DNA of 5,342 nucleotides from Ruminococcus flavefaciens. GTDB lineage: Bacteria > Bacillota > Clostridia > Oscillospirales > Ruminococcaceae. The notes beneath the pieces were generated by a model that worked only from the letters and a program-made list of their open reading frames with translations, did not search any database and was not told where the DNA came from. The first letter of the stretch is position 1. Each line of letters begins with the position of its first letter. Below, in pieces: positions 1-5,342 of the stretch. The stretch is from assembly GCA_902796705.1 (NCBI GenBank), contig CADBQF010000251.1, positions 1-5,342 of the forward strand, read 5' to 3'. The position numbers and the translations under genes were made by a program.

Positions 1-11
1 GTAACGGCATT

Positions 12-44
12 TTTCCGGATATGAATTTTCCGGAAATATTTTTT
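12..44 (+). terminator. Possible intrinsic terminator of an upstream gene
   Basis: A 7-bp inverted repeat, TTTCCGG (12-18) and CCGGAAA (30-36), encloses an 11-nt loop. It is followed by a run of six T at 39-44. A TAA at 2-4 or a TGA at 22-24 could be the stop codon of a + strand gene lying to the left, but no coding sequence is visible here to prove it. The stem is short and the loop large, so this is a weak terminator candidate. The core TTTCCGGAAA at 27-36 is itself palindromic and could instead be a protein site. Confidence 0.35.
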
Positions 45-75
45 AAAAATAGATAAAAAGTTGAAAATCGCATTT

Positions 76-81
76 TATAAT
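76..81 (+). promoter_or_regulatory. -10 box (TATAAT) for the ABC operon
   Basis: A perfect TATAAT lies 78 nt upstream of the ATPase start. No convincing -35 hexamer sits 16-18 nt upstream, where the sequence is A-rich; the TTGAAA at 61-66 is only 9 nt away and too close. Transcription would begin near position 88, inside the left arm of the dyad at 83-91. The assignment is therefore probable only because it is a consensus -10 in the leader of a clear operon. Confidence 0.45.
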
Positions 82-82
82 A

Positions 83-141
83 AGATCACAGCAAAGGAGC
101 GGTACTGAAAAGATGCCGCTGCGGAACTGTGATCTATTTTT
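83..141 (+). promoter_or_regulatory. Leader dyad with T-run: attenuator or operator candidate
   Basis: The 9-nt arms AGATCACAG (83-91) and CTGTGATCT (127-135) are exact inverted repeats. Inside them a second stem can form between 98-104 (AGCGGTA) and 114-120 (TGCCGCT), with one G-U pair and a 9-nt loop at 105-113. The right arm is followed by a run of five T at 137-141. As RNA this is a two-storey hairpin plus U-run, the form of an intrinsic terminator, placed just before the ribosome binding site of the first operon gene. If transcription starts near 88, most of the outer left arm is missing from the RNA. In that case the dyad would act, if at all, as a DNA operator. Confidence 0.4.
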
Positions 142-178
142 GTATAAGGAGCTGGTCATATGGAAAAAGAGATCGTAA
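113..178 (+). CDS. Possible 21-residue leader peptide overlapping the ATPase start
   Basis: An ATG at 113 opens a 21-codon frame ending in TAA at 176-178, in a different frame from the ATPase that begins at 160. An AAAGGAG at 93-99 precedes it, but the 13-nt gap is longer than ideal. The peptide begins MPLRNCDLF and has no recognisable domain. Its reading frame crosses the right arm of the leader dyad, the T-run and the ATPase ribosome binding site. Translation of it could therefore melt the hairpin and deliver ribosomes to the downstream start. This is inference; a chance ORF of this size is quite possible. Confidence 0.25.
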   Translation: MPLRNCDLFLYKELVIWKKRS

Positions 179-1053
179 TAAAAGGACTCTGCAAAAAATA
201 CGGAAGAAAAAAAGCACTTGACAATGTTGACCTGACTATAGGAAAAGGTATGTTCGGTCTGCTCGGCAGGAACGGAGCAGGCAAGACTACTCTCATGAAA
301 ACGCTCGCAGGTCTTCTCAGGAAGAACGGCGGCAGCTTTACAGTATGCGGCATTCCGGACAATGATATAAAAAAGATACGTGCCATGACGGGATATCTTC
401 CGCAGGAATTTGCAATGTATCCTTCGATGACTGCGGAGGCGTGCCTTGATTATCTCGGCTCGCTCTCCGGCATGAAGAAGCAGCTTCGCCGTGACAGGAT
501 AGATATGCTCCTCGAAAAAGTGAATCTCTCCGACAGCCGCAGCAAGAAGTTCAAGGCTCTCTCAGGCGGAATGAAACGCCGTCTTGGTATCGCACAGGCA
601 CTTCTCCACGATCCGCAGGTGCTTATTGTAGACGAGCCTACAGCCGGACTTGATCCGGAGGAACGCATACGTTTCAGGAACCTGCTCAGTGAAGTCGCCG
701 GAGACAGGATAGTTATACTTTCAACTCATATCGTAGGCGATATAGAATCAGTCTGCGACAAGCTCGCAGTTCTCGGTGAGGGAAAAGTCATCTGGAACGG
801 AAGCGTTTCTGCCCTCGAAGACGATGCAAAAGGAAAAGTCTGGACGCTCATGACTGAAAGCCGGTTCATTCCCCAGATAAAAGATATGTACAACGTCACC
901 GGCATGGTCAGACAGGGCGAATACGTGCAGATACGCCTTGTCTCAGATGAAAAGCCTGATATAGCAGGTGTCCAGCCGGCAGAACCGGGGCTTGAAGATG
1001 CCTACATCGCCTGCATCACATCGGGCGGAATACATTACGGAGGTGAGGAATGA
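160..1053 (+). CDS. ABC transporter ATP-binding protein (ABC-2 exporter type)
   Basis: This is a complete 297-residue ABC ATPase expected to sit on the cytoplasmic face and power the two membrane proteins encoded next. All nucleotide-binding motifs are present: Walker A GRNGAGKT (36-43, with Arg where Pro is usual), Q-loop Gln82 in YLPQEF, signature LSGGM (134-138), Walker B VLIVDEP (154-160, catalytic Glu159), D-loop AGLD (162-165) and H-loop His190. Residues from about 225 on form a C-terminal extension ending with GLEDAYI, a pattern common in ABC-2-type drug, antibiotic or lantibiotic-export ATPases. The start is well supported by AAGGAG at 146-151, 8 nt before ATG. The stop overlaps the next start in an ATGA, which indicates translational coupling. 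Ile codons are mostly ATA, unlike in the peptidase gene opposite. The ATPase function is sure; the substrate is unknown. Confidence 0.95.
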   Translation: MEKEIVIKGLCKKYGRKKALDNVDLTIGKGMFGLLGRNGAGKTTLMKTLAGLLRKNGGSFTVCGIPDNDIKKIRAMTGYLPQEFAMYPSMTAEACLDYLGSLSGMKKQLRRDRIDMLLEKVNLSDSRSKKFKALSGGMKRRLGIAQALLHDPQVLIVDEPTAGLDPEERIRFRNLLSEVAGDRIVILSTHIVGDIESVCDKLAVLGEGKVIWNGSVSALEDDAKGKVWTLMTESRFIPQIKDMYNVTGMVRQGEYVQIRLVSDEKPDIAGVQPAEPGLEDAYIACITSGGIHYGGEE

Positions 1054-2291
1054 TGCTGTTTTTCAAAGAATGCAAAAGAATGATCTTCTCGGTCGTGTAC
1101 ATTATCTTCTTTGTGCTGGTGCTGCTCGATTTTTCTACACAGTTCTGGTCTGACGCAAAGAACGGCGAACTGATATCAGAACCCGTTCCCGGCGGCGGAG
1201 GTTACGGAATGATGACAGGAGATGATCCCGACATGATGATGTCCGGGGCAACGGAGTCACTCGTCAGGGATTATCTGAACAACCACTTTACTACATATCC
1301 GTATGGATTCATACATACCGTCCGCCTCAATGATGAAAAGTCAGCTAAACTTACAGCTATAATAAGCAAGATAACCGGACTTGAAACAGGAGAAGTCTAC
1401 GCTCTCAGTGATTGTCCTGTTGAATATACGGAGTATTATTCGGAAGATGAAACATTCAATTATTATCAGCTTCCGGAATTCGATATAAAAGTAGATGAAC
1501 AGACTTTTGTACGACTTATGGAGGAGACAGACAAGCTCCTCGGCGGAGGTTCGTTCTTTGCACCTGATACATTATATGAGAACTTTGCGGAAGTTCCCAG
1601 AACGTATGAAATGGCAAAAAAAGACTACGATGACTTTGCTCTCAAAGACAAGGTAACGAACGGCTTCGCAAGGCTTTTCTGCGATTATCACGGGGTATTC
1701 CTTGCACTTCTCCCGGTATTCGTGGCAGCGTATTTCTGTATATGTGACCGCAGGAGCAAAATGGAACAGCTCATCGGCTCACGGAAGATATCGTCGCTCA
1801 GGCTCGTTCTCACACGTTATGCAGCTCTTGTGTGCGTGATGATGATACCTGTCCTTCTGACGGCATTTGCGGCAGATATGCTCGTATCAAGTCAGTACGG
1901 CGGAATGGAACTCGATCATCTTGCAATGTATAAATATTCCCTTATTTGGGTGATGCCGACTGTCATCGGAGTCACCGGTGCTGATATGCTGATAACGGAG
2001 CTTTCATCGGCAATAGCCGCCGTTCTTGTACAGTTTGTATGGTTCTTCGTATCGATAGCAGGGCCTCTCAGCGGAAATATCGGCAAGACTAACCTCATGA
2101 TACGCCATAACACACCAATGGAAAGAAGCCTGTTCATGAGCGGTTTTGATAATTTCATATTCAACAGATGCTTTTACACGCTGCTCGGAATAGTCTGTGC
2201 CGTTTGTGCGGCAGGAGTGTACGAACTGAAAAGGAGGGGAGTATTCAATGGATTCAGAGTGTTTGGCAAACTGCGTAATAAAAGATCTTAA
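1050..2291 (+). CDS. ABC-2-like permease with large external domain
   Basis: This 413-residue membrane protein is the likely main transmembrane subunit for the preceding ATPase. Hydrophobic segments appear at about 11-28, 213-232, 252-275, 293-310, 315-337 and 373-391, giving six helices. A hydrophilic domain of about 180 residues lies between the first and second. This one-helix, big-loop, five-helix plan is typical of ABC-2-type permeases. The external domain starts with a Gly-rich and Met-rich acidic patch (about 48-64, with PGGGGYG, then MM and MMM). The C-terminus is strongly basic. The start overlaps the ATPase stop by 4 nt, with GGAGG at 1039-1043 6 nt upstream; a second ATG directly follows at 1053 and could also be used. 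The family is inferred from topology and context, since ABC-2 permeases are poorly conserved. The transported substrate is not evident. Confidence 0.82.
   Translation: MMLFFKECKRMIFSVVYIIFFVLVLLDFSTQFWSDAKNGELISEPVPGGGGYGMMTGDDPDMMMSGATESLVRDYLNNHFTTYPYGFIHTVRLNDEKSAKLTAIISKITGLETGEVYALSDCPVEYTEYYSEDETFNYYQLPEFDIKVDEQTFVRLMEETDKLLGGGSFFAPDTLYENFAEVPRTYEMAKKDYDDFALKDKVTNGFARLFCDYHGVFLALLPVFVAAYFCICDRRSKMEQLIGSRKISSLRLVLTRYAALVCVMMIPVLLTAFAADMLVSSQYGGMELDHLAMYKYSLIWVMPTVIGVTGADMLITELSSAIAAVLVQFVWFFVSIAGPLSGNIGKTNLMIRHNTPMERSLFMSGFDNFIFNRCFYTLLGIVCAVCAAGVYELKRRGVFNGFRVFGKLRNKRS
2231..2237 (+). promoter_or_regulatory. Ribosome binding site inside the permease gene
   Basis: AAGGAGG, near the full anti-Shine-Dalgarno consensus, lies within the last codons of the 413-residue permease and 10 nt before the ATG at 2248. 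It decides the start of the third gene and shows that the 44-nt overlap is real rather than a mis-called start. Confidence 0.8.
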
Positions 2292-2874
2292 AAATAATTA
2301 TCTTCCGCATATTGCAGCGGCAGTCCTGTTTGCGATGCTCTCGCCGGTCTTGTTCGGTCTGGCAGAGCTGAACAGTCAGTTATCCGCACAGCCGATAGAG
2401 ATGTATCTCTCGCTCACAGGAACGATACTCCTTACTCCGGTATTCCTGCCGGAGCAGGACGAGTGCATTCTCGATATGATACGTGTGAGGAAGACTTCGT
2501 ATATGCTCATCTGCCTTGTGAGGATATTGTTCCTCGGACTGGCAGCAGCAGCGATATTCTCCGTGACAGTCCTGATAATGAGGAACAACGGCTGCGATGC
2601 GGATATGAGGCATATCGCAGCCGGCACAGCCGATGCCTTCCTGCTCGGAGCGATAGGGATATTTGCATCAGCAGTATCAGGCTCGGCTATCGTGGGATAT
2701 ATGGTATCGATAATGTATTTCGTCTTAAATCTCACACTTAAAACGAAACTCGGCGTGTTCTTTCTGTTCCAGATGTCAGCCGGGATATCGTCCCATAAAA
2801 TATGGCTCTTCACCGGAGCAGCCGCCCTTACAGCCGCTTCTCTGGTCTGGAAGAAGATAGTGAAAAATATCTGA
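2248..2874 (+). CDS. Six-helix membrane protein, second ABC permease subunit
   Basis: This 208-residue, very hydrophobic protein has probable transmembrane segments at about 21-38, 51-68, 86-110, 123-145, 147-163 and 184-201. It has no large soluble domain. Between helices two and three lies the stretch PEQDECILDMIRVRKTS, a charged cytoplasmic-type loop like those seen in ABC-2 permeases. Its gene overlaps the larger permease by 44 nt in another frame and has its own strong ribosome binding site. It is most simply the second, shorter membrane half of a heteromeric exporter driven by the ATPase at 160-1053. No motif names a substrate. It could instead be an accessory or immunity-type membrane protein. 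The operon ends here, with the hairpin at 2895-2939 following 20 nt after the stop. Confidence 0.75.
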   Translation: MDSECLANCVIKDLKNNYLPHIAAAVLFAMLSPVLFGLAELNSQLSAQPIEMYLSLTGTILLTPVFLPEQDECILDMIRVRKTSYMLICLVRILFLGLAAAAIFSVTVLIMRNNGCDADMRHIAAGTADAFLLGAIGIFASAVSGSAIVGYMVSIMYFVLNLTLKTKLGVFFLFQMSAGISSHKIWLFTGAAALTAASLVWKKIVKNI

Positions 2875-2894
2875 ACATTATTGATAGAAATGAC

Positions 2895-2939
2895 CGAACC
2901 GCCCCTCATTGTATGTACTGCACAATGCGGGGCGGTTCG
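2895..2939. terminator. Bidirectional terminator between convergent genes
   Basis: An 11-bp GC-rich stem, CGAACCGCCCC (2895-2905) with its complement at 2929-2939, continues after a single T/C mismatch (2906/2928). A further 6 bp follow (2907-2912 with 2922-2927), and a 9-nt loop closes the structure. It lies 20 nt after the + strand operon and 29 nt after the - strand peptidase stop. The T-rich tails are weak on both sides (ATTTATA on +, TCATTTCTAT on -), but the long stem and the convergent position make shared termination the natural reading. Confidence 0.8.
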
Positions 2940-2968
2940 ATTTATAGATGTTCTTTAAAAAACGTTTA

Positions 2969-5140
2969 TTACCAGATAGCTATACGATCTTCGGGAGCGA
3001 GGTACATTCCGTCGCCTTCCTTGATATCGTAGGTTTCCATAAATTCGTCTGTCTGCTGGAGGGGGATATTTACACGGAGATTTCCGATCGGGTGATTATC
3101 GGAGCTTACAATGTACTGGAGCATCTGCTCGGCGTAGATCTGTGACCATGTAGCAGCACAGGTACGGAAATACTTGTCATAGTCGAAACCTTCGTGCTTT
3201 GAAGCGATATACATAGAAGCCTTTACACTTCCCATATCAGCGATAAGCTCGTCGTTTACGAGAGCACCGTTTACAGGCTCCATTCCCTTGTAAGGAGTGA
3301 TCTTGCCGAGGTAGTCGATGACCTTCTGTGAACGTGCATCGAAAGCATCGAAGTCCTCGTCAGTCCACCAGTTGATGTAGTTTCCGTCCTTATCGTATTC
3401 AGCACCGTTCGGATCGAAAGCATGGGTAAGCTCGTGGCCGATAACAAAGCCGATAGAGCCGAGGTCATGTTCTATGCCCTTGCCGGGTTCAAATCCGCCT
3501 TCGAGGATACCGCAGAGGATAGTGATCGAGTTGTCTACAGGGTTATAGTAAGCATTTGTATCAAGTGTTGAAGTCTTTTTGAACATATCAGTCTCAGCGG
3601 GCTGATTGATCTTCTTCTTCATTTCTTCAATCGTATAATCGTTTACGAGAACAGAGAGAGAGTATATATCCTCAGCAGAACTCAGGTCAAAATCTGAATA
3701 GTCGATGCGGTCATCAGAGAAGCAGGCGTTGATCTTGATAGCGTCGAGCTTCTCGATAGCTTTTTCTCTTGTCTCCTCGGAGAGCCAGTCTTCCTCAGCG
3801 AGCATCTCATGATAATAGTCCTTGAATTCGTTGACGATATCGATGATCTCCTGACGCTTTTCTTCGGAGCAGAACTGATCGATGTAGAGATAATCGAGAG
3901 CAAAACCGGTCATAGTAGATACCATTCCGAGTGCGATCTCTTTATCTTCCGGGATACCTTCACCGCCGAGGAACTTGTTCTGGATATCGTATGCCTGTTC
4001 GAGAGATTCACGGTCAGCGAGCTGGACTACGCTTATAGCATAATGAGTAAGGAGATAGCTCTTTATGATAGGAAGGTTTTCTTCGGTAAGAGCATCACCG
4101 AGGTCAGAGAGCCATTCAGGAATCATAACGGTATAGCTGTCTGATTTCGGCATATCTTCTGCATCGAGCCATTCAACGATCGGGACATTGCCTTCAAGTT
4201 CCTTTAACTCGTCGTATGTATACACATTGTCGTGAGCCTGTCTGAAGCCGGGTTCATTCATCTCTTCAAAGCTCGGTACAGACTTTGTGAAGAGAGTCTC
4301 AAATTCAAATGCCTGGTCGATAGCATCTTTAGCCTCGTCCTTTGTGTAGCCGAATTTACCGAGTGCCATTTCCACAAAGCTCGTATAGAACAGCTTCATT
4401 GCAAGTGCCTGCTGAGAAGGCTCTGCATAGTCGGCAGCATCAGAATAGAATGTAGTTCCGGGTGAGATATATACTGTATTCATATCCTTGTTTCCGATAC
4501 CGGCATCAACACTCATACCTACAAATGAAGTGAGGAACGGATCATCGGAATCTCTGAGGAGATCAAGAAGCTCATCAAGAGTCTGAGTGTCCTGAATGCT
4601 CTTGATAGTAGCCTTGAAAGGTTCAACTCCGAGGCTGTTTCTCTTGTCCCAGTCGAGGACTAAAGAATATACTTTGTGAACGAGTTCGGCATTGTGATCG
4701 TCGAGGGACTCGTCATCGAGGATAGAATAGAGTCTTTCCTTGAGTATTTCTGAGGATTCGACAGCAGTACCGGCACTGTACTGACCGGGTTTTATCTCAT
4801 ATGAAGCGAGCATATCGAGATTTGCGGCTGTGTAGAAATCATCTTTCAGCTCAACTTTTGTGTCGGCAGATACAGCACCGGCAATAATAGAGCAAATCCA
4901 CTTGTTTCCGACTTCACCGATACCGATATATTTGGAGCTGTTGTCTTTAGCAGGCTTTTCATCGGGTTTGGAATCTTCCTCCGGAGCGGAAGTTTCGCCT
5001 TCTGATGAAGTTTCAGATTCAGCAGAAGCAGCAGCAGCCGGGCTTTCGTCAGAAGAAGACGACTTGTCTCCGCAAGCAGTCATCTGTGAGGCGGCAAGTA
5101 TCACAGCAAGAAGAGCTGCAAGAGTTCTTTTCTTTTTCAA
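2969..5140 (-). CDS. M13-family zinc metallopeptidase lipoprotein (PepO/neprilysin-like)
   Basis: This 723-residue M13 (neprilysin/PepO-type) endopeptidase probably cleaves small peptides outside the membrane. The signal peptide has a KKKR n-region, a hydrophobic core at about 7-19 and the lipobox MTAC with Cys23, which predicts a lipid anchor. A Ser/Ala/Glu/Asp/Lys-rich tether follows to about residue 68. Catalytic motifs are NAYY (529-532, substrate binding), HELTH (His569, Glu570, His573), the third zinc ligand Glu631 with Asp635 in DELIAD, and the C-terminal His683 and Arg689 in DNHPIGNLRVN. The terminal P-x-x-R-x-x-IW matches family ends, but the vertebrate-type CxxW Cys is absent. Length is slightly above the usual 630-700 because of the tether. 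The start is TTG: AAGGAAG sits 6 nt upstream, no ATG, GTG or TTG lies between it and the preceding in-frame TGA, and the next Met (20) would destroy the signal peptide. It appears monocistronic. Confidence 0.95.
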   Translation of the reverse strand: MKKKRTLAALLAVILAASQMTACGDKSSSSDESPAAAASAESETSSEGETSAPEEDSKPDEKPAKDNSSKYIGIGEVGNKWICSIIAGAVSADTKVELKDDFYTAANLDMLASYEIKPGQYSAGTAVESSEILKERLYSILDDESLDDHNAELVHKVYSLVLDWDKRNSLGVEPFKATIKSIQDTQTLDELLDLLRDSDDPFLTSFVGMSVDAGIGNKDMNTVYISPGTTFYSDAADYAEPSQQALAMKLFYTSFVEMALGKFGYTKDEAKDAIDQAFEFETLFTKSVPSFEEMNEPGFRQAHDNVYTYDELKELEGNVPIVEWLDAEDMPKSDSYTVMIPEWLSDLGDALTEENLPIIKSYLLTHYAISVVQLADRESLEQAYDIQNKFLGGEGIPEDKEIALGMVSTMTGFALDYLYIDQFCSEEKRQEIIDIVNEFKDYYHEMLAEEDWLSEETREKAIEKLDAIKINACFSDDRIDYSDFDLSSAEDIYSLSVLVNDYTIEEMKKKINQPAETDMFKKTSTLDTNAYYNPVDNSITILCGILEGGFEPGKGIEHDLGSIGFVIGHELTHAFDPNGAEYDKDGNYINWWTDEDFDAFDARSQKVIDYLGKITPYKGMEPVNGALVNDELIADMGSVKASMYIASKHEGFDYDKYFRTCAATWSQIYAEQMLQYIVSSDNHPIGNLRVNIPLQQTDEFMETYDIKEGDGMYLAPEDRIAIW

Positions 5141-5146
5141 AATTAT

Positions 5147-5154
5147 CTTCCTTT
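5147..5154 (-). promoter_or_regulatory. Ribosome binding site for the TTG start
   Basis: On the - strand the sequence reads AAAGGAAG followed by ATAATT and then TTG. This purine-rich site at 6 nt spacing supports the TTG at 5138-5140 as the true start of the M13 peptidase. Confidence 0.75.
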
Positions 5155-5171
5155 CGCAGTAAAAATATCTG

Positions 5172-5207
5172 TCACATAACAGTCAATATATTGATTTTAT
5201 CACATAA
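5172..5207. promoter_or_regulatory. Operator-like palindrome and direct repeats at the peptidase promoter
   Basis: The perfect 12-bp palindrome TCAATATATTGA (5183-5194) covers the predicted transcription start and touches the -10 box. It is flanked by two copies of TCACATAA (5172-5179 and 5200-5207), 28 bp apart; each is followed, after three variable bases, by TCA. One copy lies in the promoter spacer and one in the early leader. The placement is that of a repressor site. The binding protein is unknown, and such short AT-rich matches can occur by chance. Confidence 0.35.
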
Positions 5208-5222
5208 TCATCACTTTTTCAA
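5194..5222 (-). promoter_or_regulatory. Sigma-A promoter of the M13 peptidase gene
   Basis: On the - strand the -35 TTGAAA (5217-5222) and -10 TAAAAT (5194-5199) each match consensus at five of six positions and are separated by exactly 17 nt. Transcription would start near 5187 and leave a leader of about 47 nt. A second TTGACT at 5181-5186 has only TTTACT as a partner (5158-5163). Its start site would fall in the ribosome binding site, so it is unlikely to be a promoter. Confidence 0.7.
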
Positions 5223-5342
5223 GAGAAATAATAAATTAAAAGTTATCCATTTCCAAAATCGTGCATAATACATATTTCATTAAATAAAATTTGAAATATT
5301 TTGATGTTATTTGATCTTTTATGAAAAAGAAGGTGCGGAACA
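5223..5342. other. AT-rich intergenic end with possible downstream gene signals
   Basis: This AT-rich stretch carries no convincing gene. It contains a spaced dyad, ATATTTCA (5272-5279) and TGAAATAT (5292-5299). Near the end, AGAAGGTG (5328-5335) would be well placed as a ribosome binding site for a + strand gene starting just beyond the window, at about 5343. Alternatively the ATG at 5321 (MKKKVRN) could itself be a start, but it has no purine-rich site in front. If either is right, the region is a divergent promoter shared with the M13 gene. Confidence 0.3.

Noticed and set aside
61..66. TTGAAA as -35 for the TATAAT at 76-81
   Set aside because: The spacer would be only 9 nt, far below the 16-18 nt that sigma-A promoters need.
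1916..2164. Antisense ORF of 82 codons within the large permease gene
   Set aside because: It is a shadow of the permease helices, with no start signal and no support from context.
2376..2909. Antisense ORF of 177 codons opposite the third operon gene
   Set aside because: It lies wholly opposite a membrane protein gene with a strong ribosome binding site and extends into the terminator. Its translation has no recognisable domain, and it is a mirror of the hydrophobic codons.
3809..4144. + strand ORF of 111 codons within the M13 gene
   Set aside because: It sits inside the conserved peptidase coding sequence, has no ribosome binding site or family resemblance, and follows from that gene's codon bias.
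5158..5186. Second promoter TTGACT-N17-TTTACT on the - strand
   Set aside because: The -10 is poor, and the start site would fall in the ribosome binding site of the peptidase. The upstream promoter is far better.
83..5207. A shared TGTGA core in the leader dyad and in the peptidase promoter repeats as one regulator's site
   Set aside because: A five-base core is too short; the flanking bases and the spacing differ between the two places.

Overview
The window looks like a chromosomal segment of a Gram-positive gut or rumen Clostridia (Bacillota), most like Ruminococcus or another Oscillospiraceae. The evidence is strong AAGGAG-type ribosome binding sites, a lipoprotein whose signal peptide is followed by a long Ser/Ala/Glu/Asp-rich tether, sigma-A-type promoters, and AT-rich spacers around moderately GC-balanced genes. 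The taxonomic guess rests on sequence style, not on a search.

Positions 1-159 are a leader region. They hold a possible terminator of an upstream gene (12-44), a perfect TATAAT -10 box (76-81), and a dyad with 9-bp arms (83-91/127-135) followed by a T-run just before the first gene. A possible 21-codon leader ORF (113-178) runs into that gene. Positions 160-2874 form a tightly packed + strand operon of three genes: an ABC ATPase, a large ABC-2-like permease with a roughly 180-residue external domain, and a smaller six-helix membrane protein. The genes overlap by 4 and 44 nt, so they are probably translationally coupled and encode one ABC-2-type exporter or efflux/immunity-type transporter. 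Its substrate cannot be told from the window.

Positions 2875-2968 are a convergent spacer with one strong hairpin (2895-2939) that probably terminates both transcription units. Positions 2969-5140 on the - strand encode a complete M13-family (neprilysin/PepO-like) zinc metallopeptidase made as a lipoprotein. It starts at a TTG codon and is driven by a good sigma-A promoter (TTGAAA, 17 nt, TAAAAT). That promoter is decorated by a 12-bp palindrome at the predicted start site and two direct repeats, which suggests an operator. Positions 5223-5342 are AT-rich, with a possible ribosome binding site for a + strand gene starting just past the window.

The ABC operon and the peptidase are convergent and separately promoted, so nothing here shows that they work together. 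I see no RNA genes, mobile elements or CRISPR array. I did not find a clearly new system. The most unusual parts are the ABC operon leader, the peptidase promoter architecture, and a divergent third-zinc-ligand motif in the peptidase.
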